Below are positions 53,961 through 61,831 of a stretch of DNA of 64,000 bases, piece by piece; the stretch's first letter is position 1, and the number at the start of each line of letters is the position of its first letter. The stretch spans positions 1,054,001-1,118,000 of the forward strand of contig NZ_LT702999.1 of NCBI RefSeq assembly GCF_900149685.1. Reading direction: 5' to 3'. The position numbers and the translations under genes are program-made. The notes beneath the pieces are model-generated. The model did not search any database. It was not told where the DNA came from and saw only the letters and a program-made list of their open reading frames with translations. The DNA is from Erythrobacter sp. Alg231-14. Its GTDB lineage: Bacteria > Pseudomonadota > Alphaproteobacteria > Sphingomonadales > Sphingomonadaceae.

Positions 53961-54398
53961 CTATGCAGCGCCGTCGACCCAGGCACGAACCTCGGCGCGC
54001 AAAGAGCGGTTTTCGTCGGCCTCGAAACCCTCTGCAAAATCGCGCATCGCCAACACTTCGTCATCGCAAAGCGGCTCTTCGAATTTCATGCCGTTGGTGC
54101 CCCCGTTGCCGCCTTTTTCGCAGGAAACGATTGTGCCAAACTGATCAATACCCGCGATCGTGAGTATGGCTTCGGCACCTTGGTGCAACGGTTCCTGCAA
54201 TCCAATGCAGGCGCCGGAACGCGACAAATTTACCAGAATGCACCGCCGAGTATCCGTCAAAGTCACCAATTTGGCGGGAATGGAAAGCCGCAAACGCGGC
54301 GCACCGCGCCGACCGGTTGGCAGAGCGGGTTCCCGACAGAGCCGCTCTTCATAGGCGGCCTTTTCCGAGAGAAAATCCAAAGCGAGTGACGTGCGCAT
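53961..54398 (-). CDS. PilZ-domain protein (first of two)
   Basis: 145 residues, mostly one PilZ domain. The RRGAPRLRLSIPAKL segment is the first c-di-GMP-binding element and LVNLSRSGACIGLQ (N-x-S-x-x-G) the second. It probably binds c-di-GMP and passes the signal to an unknown partner. A second PilZ gene with the same motifs lies 90 bp upstream. Confidence 0.9.
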   Translation of the reverse strand: MRTSLALDFLSEKAAYEERLCREPALPTGRRGAPRLRLSIPAKLVTLTDTRRCILVNLSRSGACIGLQEPLHQGAEAILTIAGIDQFGTIVSCEKGGNGGTNGMKFEEPLCDDEVLAMRDFAEGFEADENRSLRAEVRAWVDGAA

Positions 54399-54487
54399 GA
54401 TCGCTCCGAATTAGAGCGACTTGCTGAATTCTGTGCCGACAGCACCTTACGTAGAATTGCTATGACGCGGGCATATCCGCCCGCGAT

Positions 54488-54880
54488 TTACCGATGCGGC
54501 GTCTCTGCCCCTTCGGCCCACATCTGTGCGGTTGCCGCCAGTTCCTCGCGCTCCATATCGCCCAATTGTTCTTGAAATTGTCGAATACCAAAAACAAAAA
54601 CATCGCTGACAGGGATTTCAAATTCGAGCGCATTGAACCCGCGCTCTTGCCTCGTGACGATCATAAAGTGGTCAATCGGACCACAACGCAGATAACCGCC
54701 CTGTCCAACTTTGATCGGGTCGACGATGGCCATGCGCAGGCCGCTGCGAGATAGGTCGGTCACGATGCATTTATGATTGCCTTGTGTGGACATGAATTGC
54801 CCCGGCAAACTCAATTCCATCCGTGGCGCGGCCCGTCGTCCGGACAATTGGTCATCTTCAAAGGTTTCGTTGATAGACAT
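54488..54880 (-). CDS. PilZ-domain protein (second of two)
   Basis: 130 residues. RRAAPRMELSLPGQFMSTQGNHKCIVTDLSRSGLRM carries both c-di-GMP-binding elements (R-R-x-x-x-R and D-L-S-x-S-G). It differs from the first in length and in the end of the domain, so they are old paralogues. The target is unknown. Confidence 0.9.
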   Translation of the reverse strand: MSINETFEDDQLSGRRAAPRMELSLPGQFMSTQGNHKCIVTDLSRSGLRMAIVDPIKVGQGGYLRCGPIDHFMIVTRQERGFNALEFEIPVSDVFVFGIRQFQEQLGDMEREELAATAQMWAEGAETPHR

Positions 54881-54931
54881 CGTGTTTTAGCTCAAATGTT
54901 TCAATTCAATGCTGTGGCCTTGGCGTGAGTT

Positions 54932-55210
54932 TCAATTGGCTTCATCGCCCCATCCGCCAACTTCTTCGCCATCTTCGTCATAGGTCTGACCACCATTGTA
55001 ATCAGAGAACGGATCGGTTGAGCCGGCGGCCTTGGGACGTGATGATCGTTTTTGGATCTCACCGTCCTCGTTCACGAAGTATTCGCCGTTTTCATCGGTC
55101 AAAGCCTGTTCGACGGCGTACGAGCCGACACCGACAAGGCCGACACAGCCAACCATCGAAAGCAAAACGAGAGCTCCGCAGCCCATCAGCAATGTTTTAA
55201 AAATTTCCAA
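54932..55210 (-). CDS. Small membrane-anchored acidic protein
   Basis: 92 residues. One hydrophobic segment near the N-terminus (LLMGCGALVLLSMVGCVGLVGVG) is followed by an acidic Asp/Glu/Gly-rich part (TDENGEYFVNEDGEIQKR). No family was recognised. Two Cys in the hydrophobic segment make a lipoprotein possible, but neither site is a clean lipobox. Confidence 0.65.
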   Translation of the reverse strand: MEIFKTLLMGCGALVLLSMVGCVGLVGVGSYAVEQALTDENGEYFVNEDGEIQKRSSRPKAAGSTDPFSDYNGGQTYDEDGEEVGGWGDEAN

Positions 55211-55336
55211 GAACAGCGCCCTAGTTTGCCCAATCGAATCCCGATGGGCAGGAACATAACGCGTAATCGGTGTAAAAAAGGTTATCTTACCGCGTCATAG
55301 AGCCGAATTGTTGGCCATTGGGCGTTCGATGCGATG

Positions 55337-56419
55337 CTACGCTTCGCCTTCGTCCAACAATCCGTGTTTCTTAATCGCGTGACGGATTTGATCATAGCTA
55401 AGGCCCAGCGCCTTTGCCGTTTGCCGCTGGTTCCACCGATGTTTTCCCAAGGCGTGCTCGACGATGGCGCGTTCATGTGCGTCAACCGCGGAGCGCAAAT
55501 CGTCGACCGCTTCGAAATCAACACCCGGTGGCACTTGCGACGGATTGGCCGCGCCATTCGATTGCAATCCACCGGTCGAAGAGCCCGTCACAGCCCCGCC
55601 CGGCGCACCCGATTCCGATCGACGGTGCGACGGGGTGGCCGGTTTCCACGGACTTTCAAACGGATCAAATTGTGCATGAGCGATCGGGGTTTCCGGGTCA
55701 TCCCAGCGATAGACCGCGCGTTCGACAACATTGCGCAATTCCCGCACATTGCCCGGCCAGGCATATTCTTCCATCTGCGCCATGACGTGCGGAGCAAATC
55801 CGGGCCAACCATGCCAATCCAATTCGGCCGCCATGCGCCGTGCGAAATATTCAGCCAAAACCCCGACATCCCCTTCGCGCACGCGCAGTGGGGGCAGAGT
55901 GATCACCTCAAAACTCAACCTGTCGAGCAGATCAGCGCGAAATTCGCCAGACTTGGCCAATGCGGGCAGATCATCGTTCGTGGCCGCAACGATGCGCACA
56001 TCAACGCGGGTCGGCCGGGACGCGCCAATGCGCGTAACCTCACCATATTCAACGGCGCGCAACAGGCGTTCTTGAGCGCCCATCGACAGCGTGCCCAATT
56101 CATCGAGAAATAGTGTGCCTTGGTCGGCTTCTTCAAACCGACCCGCACGCGCTTTGGTAGCGCCGGTAAAGGCCCCTGCTTCATGACCGAACAATTCGGC
56201 TTCGATCAATGTCTCGGGAAGCGCTGCACAGTTCATCGTGACCAAGGGTTCGCCCCAGCGGCTGGATAGACGGTGCAAGCGTTCTGCGATCAATTCCTTG
56301 CCGGTCCCACGTTCACCAATGATGAGCACGGGACGGCTCATCGGGGCGGCGCGGCTGGCACGTTCCACGGCATCCAAGAAGGCGCCGGATTGGCCGATAA
56401 ACTGATTTTCGCGCTCCAT
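55337..56419 (-). CDS. pspF: Sigma-54-dependent activator PspF
   Basis: About 360 residues from the ATG at 56419; the upstream frame to 56536 lies in the sigma-54 promoter region. AAA+ domain: Walker A GERGTGKELIAERLH, the sigma-54-contacting GAFTGA loop, Walker B LFLDELGTL, and R-finger region. The C-terminal helix-turn-helix is NQRQTAKALGLSYDQIRHAIKKHGL. No receiver or GAF domain is at the N-terminus, as in PspF, which PspA inhibits directly. It diverges from the psp operon. Confidence 0.93.
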   Translation of the reverse strand: MERENQFIGQSGAFLDAVERASRAAPMSRPVLIIGERGTGKELIAERLHRLSSRWGEPLVTMNCAALPETLIEAELFGHEAGAFTGATKARAGRFEEADQGTLFLDELGTLSMGAQERLLRAVEYGEVTRIGASRPTRVDVRIVAATNDDLPALAKSGEFRADLLDRLSFEVITLPPLRVREGDVGVLAEYFARRMAAELDWHGWPGFAPHVMAQMEEYAWPGNVRELRNVVERAVYRWDDPETPIAHAQFDPFESPWKPATPSHRRSESGAPGGAVTGSSTGGLQSNGAANPSQVPPGVDFEAVDDLRSAVDAHERAIVEHALGKHRWNQRQTAKALGLSYDQIRHAIKKHGLLDEGEA

Positions 56420-56518
56420 GACCAACGTATAGTGAAATTTCCCAATGGTTGGCAATAGAAACCAATATGCGGAATTGGGAGGGTGCAAAAAATGGCAGTT
56501 TTCCGCCGTTTTTCGGAT

Positions 56519-56535
56519 TTGGCACACCGGTTGCA
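56519..56535 (+). promoter_or_regulatory. Sigma-54 (-24/-12) promoter of the psp operon
   Basis: TTGGCAC-N5-TTGCA matches the sigma-54 consensus (TGGCAC-N5-TTGC) with the right spacing. It lies 48 bp upstream of the first small gene and faces away from pspF. This is strong support for a PspF-driven envelope-stress operon. Confidence 0.85.
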
Positions 56536-56582
56536 ATGATAATCACAACAGTTTCAGTCACACGTTTTCGGGAGAACCCACC

Positions 56583-56747
56583 ATGTACAACTCAACTTTC
56601 TTCGGCACCAAATTGGGCCAAGCATCCCTTGCCAGCATCGCAGCGATGGTCGCGATGATTGCTCTTACCAGCCAAATGAACTTGATCGAAAACGGGCCAA
56701 TGATGGCTCAACCTGGTGAAACCGCCATGTTGATTGAGCTTGCTTGA
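56583..56747 (+). CDS. 54-residue membrane peptide, first gene of the psp operon
   Basis: The ATG at 56583 has GGGAGA 8-13 bases upstream. The product begins MYNSTFFGTKLGQASLASIA and has one hydrophobic helix (about 13-30), then a short polar tail ending IELA. No known Psp family was recognised. Its stop (TGA, 56745-56747) overlaps the GAGG ribosome site of a GTG that begins an in-frame extension of PspA, so translation may be coupled. Confidence 0.75.
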   Translation: MYNSTFFGTKLGQASLASIAAMVAMIALTSQMNLIENGPMMAQPGETAMLIELA

Positions 56748-56754
56748 GGCGATT

Positions 56755-57051
56755 GTGACCAAGCGAGAAGCCAAAGACACCGGATTACCCCTAGGGCCGG
56801 AGCGCAGCGTTCCAGTCGCACATGCCGATTTGAGTGACGCGCTTTCCCCGACGCGCAAAACCACCAAAGGCAGCGCTTCGGCCCAACCCGGTTCTTCAAA
56901 TGGTGCTCTCGCTCGCACAACGTCCCGCCTTGATGCCGAAATCGAGGCCTTGCGTCGCAGCCCCACTCCAACGCAAGGTGCTTCGCAAGGACAAAAGGAC
57001 AGCAACGCGCTAAGCCTCAGCACAAACCCGTTTTTAGATGGAGTAGCCTTT
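56755..57051 (+). other. In-frame 99-codon extension upstream of pspA
   Basis: From a GTG with GAGG close ahead, an open frame runs into the pspA ATG without a stop. It is polar and Ser/Thr/Ala-rich, with one helix-like segment TSRLDAEIEALRRSP. That segment contains the EIEALR motif found in five proteins further down the operon. It could give a long form of PspA (331 residues) or be an untranslated leader that looks open by chance. The motif match argues for coding. Confidence 0.5.
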
Positions 57052-57750
57052 ATGGGCATTTTCAGCCGAACCCGCGATATCATCGCCGCAAACTTCAACG
57101 ACATGCTCGACAATGCGGATGATCCGCAAAAGATGATCCGCATGATTATCCTCGAGATGGAGGAAACCTTGGTCGAAGTTCGCGCCAGTGCGGCCCGGAC
57201 AATCGCCGATCAAAAGGAAATGCATCGCCATGTCGTAAAGCTCGACCGGTTGGAGGCAGACTGGGCAGAAAAAGCGCAATTGGCGCTGTCGAAAGATCGC
57301 GAAGATCTTGCCCGTGCCGCTCTGGTTGAGAAAAAGAAAGCGAGCGGAACCGGCGATCAGCTGCGTGCAGAAATTGCGGTGCTTGATGATGCCCTGCGCG
57401 CTTACGAAGACGACATTCAAAAGTTGCAGCATCGCTTGCGCGAAGCCCGCAGCCGCCAAACACAGATTGCGGCGCGTCTTGAAAGCGCAGAAAATCGCGT
57501 GAAGCTGCGCACTTTGATGAGCACCGAACGGACGGACGAAGCGCTTGCTCGTTTCGATCAACTCGAACGGCGCGTCGATTTTGCCGAAGGCCGTGCAGAC
57601 GCCATGTCCATCGCGGAAAAAGGCACACCATCGCTTTCAGACGAGATTGCAGCCCTCGAAGGGGCCGACGCGATCGACGATGAATTGGCACAAATGAAAA
57701 AAGCGCTCGGCAAGGACGGCGCAAGCAACAAACAAATCAAAGGGGAATAG
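57052..57750 (+). CDS. pspA: Phage shock protein A
   Basis: 232 residues from the ATG at 57052 (GGAG at 57040-57043). MGIFSRTRDIIAANFNDMLDNADDPQKMIRMIILEMEETLVEVR is the PspA N-terminal amphipathic helix and start of the coiled coil. The rest is an ESCRT-III-like helical hairpin. Known PspA inhibits PspF at rest and binds damaged inner membrane under stress. The ATG start gives a typical PspA length. The C-terminal tail (SLSDEIAALEGADAIDDELAQMKKAL) has an EIAALE segment that resembles the EIEALR motif downstream. Confidence 0.95.
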   Translation: MGIFSRTRDIIAANFNDMLDNADDPQKMIRMIILEMEETLVEVRASAARTIADQKEMHRHVVKLDRLEADWAEKAQLALSKDREDLARAALVEKKKASGTGDQLRAEIAVLDDALRAYEDDIQKLQHRLREARSRQTQIAARLESAENRVKLRTLMSTERTDEALARFDQLERRVDFAEGRADAMSIAEKGTPSLSDEIAALEGADAIDDELAQMKKALGKDGASNKQIKGE

Positions 57751-57753
57751 GTC

Positions 57754-58059
57754 ATGCCATTTGAAGTTGTCTTACTCATTTTCATGATCGTTATCGGCCT
57801 TCCATGGCTGATCATGCACTATCTCACGCGCTGGAAAACAGCCGCAACGATCACATCCGATGATGAGGTTTTGCTGGAGGAACTCTACAACCTCGCCAAG
57901 CGACTTGATGAACGGATGGACACAGTCGAACGGCTTGTAGCCACCGATGACCCCGCATTTAACCCTGTGAAGCGGCTCCAGGCCGATCAGGAAACAGACA
58001 ATCAGCAACTGCGCGAACTTGAGCAGATGATGGCCGAGAAGAAAGGCGCCCAAAAATGA
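57754..58059 (+). CDS. pspB: Phage shock protein B
   Basis: 101 residues, longer than E. coli PspB (about 74). One N-terminal membrane helix (about 5-22), then YLTRWK, and a coiled coil with LAKRLDERMDTVERLVATDDPAF (48-69). In E. coli the same place reads RMRERIQALESILDAEHPNWR, so family assignment is firm. An extra C-terminal charged segment (QETDNQQLRELEQMMAEKK) follows. PspB with PspC relays membrane stress to PspA. The stop overlaps the pspC start (ATGA). Confidence 0.9.
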   Translation: MPFEVVLLIFMIVIGLPWLIMHYLTRWKTAATITSDDEVLLEELYNLAKRLDERMDTVERLVATDDPAFNPVKRLQADQETDNQQLRELEQMMAEKKGAQK

Positions 58060-58433
58060 ACAGCCCCCGCACCACGCTTTACCGCGACAGTCACAATGCA
58101 AAAATTTTGGGCGTATGCTCAGGCATTTCGGAATACACGGGCATCAATCGTACATGGGTACGGTTGGGTGCGGTGTTCCTCGCCCTTGCCACCCAAGGTT
58201 TCGCCTTGCTCGCCTATATCGTCGCCGGCTTCGTCCTGAAGAAAAAGCCGCCGTATCTTTACAGCGACAATCAGGAGCAGCAATATTGGCAGCGCGTCCG
58301 GCAGAGCCCGAAACGCACAGCGCGTGAAATTCGTGCCCGGTTCCGCGATATCGACCGCCGCCTTGCCGATGTTGAAACCTACTACGTCAGCAACAATCCG
58401 CGCCTCACGGCCGAAATCGAAGAACTGCGATAA
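58056..58433 (+). CDS. pspC: Phage shock protein C
   Basis: 125 residues. TTLYRDSHNAKILGVCSGISEYTGINRTWVRLGAVFLALATQGFALLAYIVAGFVLKKKP is the PspC domain with its Cys-containing CSGIAEY-like motif and a long membrane helix. The C-terminal part (RFRDIDRRLADVETYY, LTAEIEELR) is helical and ends in a motif close to EIEALR of the neighbouring proteins. It is translationally coupled to pspB. Confidence 0.92.
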   Translation: MNSPRTTLYRDSHNAKILGVCSGISEYTGINRTWVRLGAVFLALATQGFALLAYIVAGFVLKKKPPYLYSDNQEQQYWQRVRQSPKRTAREIRARFRDIDRRLADVETYYVSNNPRLTAEIEELR

Positions 58434-58492
58434 ACAACCGCGCATCAGCCGACCGTTGAACGCAAAGACCCAAAAACAAGGGGAAACTGATA

Positions 58493-58828
58493 ATGGAATG
58501 GATGATCGGATTTGCTCCGTTTGCCATGGTGATCGCGATTGTGTGGATCGCCAACAACAAGAAGCTGGAAGAAAAGCGGATCGATGCCGCTGCCTCGCAA
58601 GGCGCCGAAAAAGCGACGCAATACGCGGTCCAAATCGAACAGCTGAATGAACGTGTGCAAGTGCTCGAACGCATTGTGACCGATCGCGGCTACGACGTGG
58701 CGACCCAGATTGAGGCGCTGCGCGATGTTCGACAGGTCGAAGGCGACGCTTCGAAAAACCCCGCACAAATCGCGAGTTCGACCGATACCGGCACTCCCCT
58801 TAACATCGGCAAGCAGGAGCAGGTCTGA
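58493..58828 (+). CDS. PspB-like membrane coiled-coil protein, paralogue 1
   Basis: 111 residues. Membrane helix (about 5-20), then a charged coiled coil with QLNERVQVLERIVTDRGYDV (about 50-69) and QIEALR (72-77). A low-complexity tail ends DTGTPLNIGK (GTPLNIGK at 100-107). The ERVQVLERIVTD segment aligns with the end of PspB (ERIQALESILDAEHP in E. coli). It may be an extra PspB-type sensor or a partner that binds PspA, PspC or PspF; this is inference. The stop overlaps the next ATG (TGATG). Confidence 0.82.
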   Translation: MEWMIGFAPFAMVIAIVWIANNKKLEEKRIDAAASQGAEKATQYAVQIEQLNERVQVLERIVTDRGYDVATQIEALRDVRQVEGDASKNPAQIASSTDTGTPLNIGKQEQV

Positions 58829-59202
58829 TGGACGGCGACATGAAAATCTTTGTTGTTCTGCTTGTTGGGATCAGCACCCTTGGCTGGATCATCAACAATT
58901 GGATCCGCGCAAAGCACGGATACGAGCTTGAGGATGAATGGGGCGGCAAATCGGCCAAAAAAGTTGAAAGCTCGGAAACAACACGCCTCAAGGCGGAAAA
59001 CCGCGAGCTGAATGACAAGCTTGATACGATGCAGGATCGAATGATCGTGTTGGAAAAAATTGTGACGGATCGTGGGTATTCCCTTTCCGATGAAATCGAA
59101 GCGTTGCGCCACACTAATGTTCGCGATGTCGACACCCCGACAACCGCGCCATCCGATAACGGCACCCCGCTGAATCTAGGAAAGAAGGAAACGCGAGCAT
59201 GA
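58828..59202 (+). CDS. PspB-like membrane coiled-coil protein, paralogue 2
   Basis: 124 residues. Membrane helix (about 6-25), RAKHGYELEDEWGG after it (a motif shared with paralogue 3), a coiled coil, LEKIVTDRGYSLSD (75-88), EIEALR (89-94), and a tail with GTPLNLGK (112-119) that matches the end of paralogue 1. Coupled to the next gene by ATGA-type overlap. Confidence 0.82.
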   Translation: MDGDMKIFVVLLVGISTLGWIINNWIRAKHGYELEDEWGGKSAKKVESSETTRLKAENRELNDKLDTMQDRMIVLEKIVTDRGYSLSDEIEALRHTNVRDVDTPTTAPSDNGTPLNLGKKETRA

Positions 59203-59576
59203 GCGTCGACGCAGCAGCCACCATTGTCCCGCATTTGCCTTGGATCATTGCTGGCGGACTTGCTTTGGGTGGATCAGCGATTTTCGGTTGGATTCACACG
59301 ACCCGCCTGCGCATTCAAAACGGGTATCCGTTGGATGGTGCTTGGGGTCAGGCGCTTAAACCTTCGACAGACAATGAGGCCAAACAACGGGTCGCATTGC
59401 TGACTCAGGAAAACGCCGAACTGCGCGCTGAACTGGGTTCGGTGAAAGACCGTCTCATCAATGTTGAACGGATCGTCACCGACAGCGGTTACAGCCTAGG
59501 TTCCGAAATCGATGCGCTAAGAGAAAGCGCGCGAGATCGCACACTTGAACATCGCAAGGATGAGGGGAACGCCTAA
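59199..59576 (+). CDS. PspB-like membrane coiled-coil protein, paralogue 3
   Basis: 125 residues. Membrane helix (about 15-32), then RLRIQNGYPLDGAWGQ (compare paralogue 2 HGYELEDEWG), coiled coil QENAELRAELGSVKDRLINVERIVTDSGYSLGS and EIDALR (103-108). The tail lacks GTPLN. Its stop shares one base with the next start. Confidence 0.82.
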   Translation: MSVDAAATIVPHLPWIIAGGLALGGSAIFGWIHTTRLRIQNGYPLDGAWGQALKPSTDNEAKQRVALLTQENAELRAELGSVKDRLINVERIVTDSGYSLGSEIDALRESARDRTLEHRKDEGNA

Positions 59577-59827
59577 TGTTCGGCGCGGACACACCTTTGG
59601 TCATCGACGCAATTCAAATTGCATTGTTAGCCGGAGCGGCTGGCGCCGCTGCAATTGTCCTGGTCTTGCGCCGACGCAAAAAAGCCGATCAATCATCACA
59701 TCAAACGCCGAGCGATTTGGAAAGCCGTGTGCGAGTGCTTGAGAGAATTGCCACCGACAATCCCAATGATCTGGCCGAAGAGATCGAAGCCTTGCGATCC
59801 ACTCCATACAAAGGAGCACCACAATGA
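59576..59827 (+). CDS. PspB-like membrane coiled-coil protein, paralogue 4
   Basis: 83 residues, the shortest. A membrane helix (about 10-31), a basic cluster LRRRKK, then LESRVRVLERIATDNPNDLAE (about 48-68) and EIEALR (69-74). The short tail ends YKGAPQ. Its stop overlaps the start of paralogue 5. Confidence 0.8.
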   Translation: MFGADTPLVIDAIQIALLAGAAGAAAIVLVLRRRKKADQSSHQTPSDLESRVRVLERIATDNPNDLAEEIEALRSTPYKGAPQ

Positions 59828-60186
59828 ATTTCACCACGGTTGCTATCGTTGCGATCGTCATTTGGGGGATCGTCCAGCTCGCCAAAGCGCGCGCGGGGAT
59901 CATTTCAGACGAAGATGGCAATGAAACCTATGTCGGCGGCAATGATGACGCCACCCGTGCCGATATCGCAGAGACGCGCAAAGAGATCGAACAGTTGCGC
60001 GAACGGCTGCACGTCTTGGAGCGCATCGCGACAGACAACAACACGATGGATGCCCGCGAACGCGCCCGTGTCGCAGCAGAAATCGAAGCGTTGCGCGGCC
60101 CAACCGAGCCCGCAATCACACACGACACAAATTTATCTACCCCAATCCCATCTGGCGAAACCCGTGCAAAGGAGCCGAGCAAATGA
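59824..60186 (+). CDS. PspB-like membrane coiled-coil protein, paralogue 5
   Basis: 120 residues. Membrane helix (about 3-20), a Gly-containing link with ISDEDGNETYVGG, then a coiled coil TRKEIEQLRERLHVLERIATDNNTMD (51-76) and EIEALR (86-91). The insert between the two motifs (ARERARVAA) is longer than in the others. The tail is Pro/Thr-rich. Its stop overlaps the next start. Confidence 0.8.
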   Translation: MNFTTVAIVAIVIWGIVQLAKARAGIISDEDGNETYVGGNDDATRADIAETRKEIEQLRERLHVLERIATDNNTMDARERARVAAEIEALRGPTEPAITHDTNLSTPIPSGETRAKEPSK

Positions 60187-60467
60187 TGATGGACCCTACT
60201 TTCGTAACCGCGGCAGCATGCTTGTTCGGAATTTGCATGGTCGGCTTTATGGCTTTGCGCGGCTGGCAAGATTGGCTTGCGCTTAAACGCCAAGAATTGG
60301 ACCGGCTGCACGCACCGGCAGGCCATTATTCTGAGATCGAGGGCGGAGCGATCAACGCGTCTGCTGGCGGTGTTGGTAGCGGCGTCGGCGCGGCACGAAT
60401 TGAATTGGCCGACATGAAAGAGCGGATCAAAAAATTGGAAGCCATTGCGAGCGGTGTTGAACTGTAA
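60183..60467 (+). CDS. Small membrane coiled-coil protein, degenerate end of the PspB-like array
   Basis: 94 residues. Membrane helix (about 8-26), then WQDWLALKRQELDRLHAP, a Gly/Ala/Ser-rich middle, and a C-terminal helix DMKERIKKLEAIASG, which looks like a worn form of the LERIATD motif. EIEALR is missing. It is the last of the overlapping genes; an 83-bp gap follows before sufE. Confidence 0.72.
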   Translation: MMMDPTFVTAAACLFGICMVGFMALRGWQDWLALKRQELDRLHAPAGHYSEIEGGAINASAGGVGSGVGAARIELADMKERIKKLEAIASGVEL

Positions 60468-60550
60468 ATAGGCGCAAGTCCCGCAGGCCCCTACCCAGAT
60501 TGGCACCGATTTTCTGGCAAACACTTCCCAACCGCATCGCCACTCCCTAA

Positions 60551-61015
60551 ATGCGCCCCATGCGAACGCTTGATGACATTCTCGAAGAATATGAGTTCCT
60601 TGAAGGCGATGAGCGGTATCGCCTTCTCATTGAGCTTGGGCGCGAATTGGACGACATGCCCGACGCCTTGAAAACCGATGCCACATTGGTTCGGGGATGC
60701 TCTGCATCGGTTTGGGTCTACCCTACCGAAGAAATTGGCGATGCAAATGGATCGTCGACCCTCCATTTCCTTGCTGATAGCAACGCGGCCATCACAAAAG
60801 GGATCGTCGCGTTGGTGATCAGCGCGGTCCAAGACAAGCCTGCATCGACCGTTGCCTTCATGGATGTAATCGGCGCATTGGGCCCATTCGATTTGAAGAA
60901 CCAATTGTCGAGCAATCGAACCCAAGGTGTTCCCAACATGATCGCGTTGGTCAAAGAGCACGCGGCCCGCATCGCATCACAAAAAAACGACATCCAACCC
61001 GATACAAGAGCATAG
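60551..61015 (+). CDS. sufE: SufE-family cysteine desulfurase activator
   Basis: 154 residues (or 151 from the ATG at 60560). LDDILEEYEFLEGDERYRLLIELGRELDDMP, VRGCSASVWV with the acceptor Cys, then QGVPNMIALVKEHA give the SufE fold. It takes persulfide sulfur from SufS for iron-sulfur cluster assembly. Other suf genes are not in the window. It is probably independent of the psp array, although spaced only 83 bp away. Confidence 0.93.
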   Translation: MRPMRTLDDILEEYEFLEGDERYRLLIELGRELDDMPDALKTDATLVRGCSASVWVYPTEEIGDANGSSTLHFLADSNAAITKGIVALVISAVQDKPASTVAFMDVIGALGPFDLKNQLSSNRTQGVPNMIALVKEHAARIASQKNDIQPDTRA

Positions 61016-61019
61016 ATTA

Positions 61020-61367
61020 GTGCGGCGGCTTTATCTTGCCGCTGGCTTGCTATGCGTCGGTTTGGGCGCGGTAGGAGCGGTTCTGCCGTTGTTGCCCACG
61101 GTCCCGTTCTTGTTGTTGGCGGCGTTTTGTTTCGCACGGAGCAATCCAGACTGGGAACGCGCGATACTCGAACATCCAACATGGGGTCCTCAAGTGCTCA
61201 ATTGGAGAGAGCGCCGCGCCATATCCAGACGCGCAAAGGTAGCAGCGGTTGCGACGCTGTTGATCGGAGTTGGCTTCACATGGGTCACCCTGGGTCATCC
61301 TTGGGTGTGGATTTCGGTGACCGTGACGGTCATTGTCGGCGGCTGGATTTCGACACGCGCCGAATGA
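61020..61367 (+). CDS. YbaN-type inner-membrane protein (DUF454)
   Basis: 115 residues from a GTG start four bases after sufE. RRLYLAAGLLCVGLGAVGAVLPLLPTVPFLLLAAFCFARSNPDWERAILEHPTWGPQVLNWRERRAISRRAK is the DUF454 signature. Three to four membrane segments. The function is unknown. Confidence 0.92.
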   Translation: MRRLYLAAGLLCVGLGAVGAVLPLLPTVPFLLLAAFCFARSNPDWERAILEHPTWGPQVLNWRERRAISRRAKVAAVATLLIGVGFTWVTLGHPWVWISVTVTVIVGGWISTRAE

Positions 61368-61417
61368 AGCGGCCGGGTCGCACCCAGCATTCGGATCCTG
61401 ATCAGAATTGGATCACG

Positions 61418-61828
61418 TCAGACCGAGGTGGAGACACCTTCGGCGGTTTCGGCGCATTCCGCTGGATCAGAAGAAAGTTCCCGCACCATTTCAAATGTAC
61501 CACACCAATGATCAATGGACCATTCGCCGGTAATCATGTTTGCATCATCCGATAGCGACCCAGAATAGACCACAGTCTCGCTGTATTCGTCGCCCGCCCC
61601 GTGATAGGTTTTTGAAAATGTGACGGAACTCCCAATGCGCTGTCCAGCTATGGTCGAATGCGCAGTCGCGGGAGAATATTCATTGGGTTCGATAATCGTC
61701 CCATTCAAAACGCCGCCGCTTTCGGTTAAGTTCGCAAGGAATGGTGTGACGGGGCCCGCTTCGGGGACATCAGGGTAGTAGAAGGTGCCATCCCATCGTC
61801 CGGAAATATCGTTGCACCCGCTGCTCAA
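61418..61828 (-). CDS. Tandem small beta-rich protein (second copy)
   Basis: 136 residues. It has NDISGRWDGTFYY, VTFSKTYHGAGDEYSETVVYSGSLSDDANMITGEWS and GTFEMVR. It is a paralogue of the protein encoded just upstream at 61832-62182, sharing the pattern F-(T/S)K-Y-GAG-EY-V-Y-G-LS-D-I-G-WS-GTF-M-R. The extra C-terminal part (SDPAECAETAEG) is not shared. The fold looks like a small lipocalin or avidin-type barrel. No signal peptide is clear. Function unknown. Confidence 0.75.
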   Translation of the reverse strand: MSSGCNDISGRWDGTFYYPDVPEAGPVTPFLANLTESGGVLNGTIIEPNEYSPATAHSTIAGQRIGSSVTFSKTYHGAGDEYSETVVYSGSLSDDANMITGEWSIDHWCGTFEMVRELSSDPAECAETAEGVSTSV

Positions 61829-61831
61829 TGA

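Noticed and set aside
55337..56536. Long form of PspF starting at 56536
   Set aside because: The extra 39 residues cover the intergenic promoter region and begin next to the sigma-54 promoter of the opposite operon; the ATG at 56419 starts the conserved domain.
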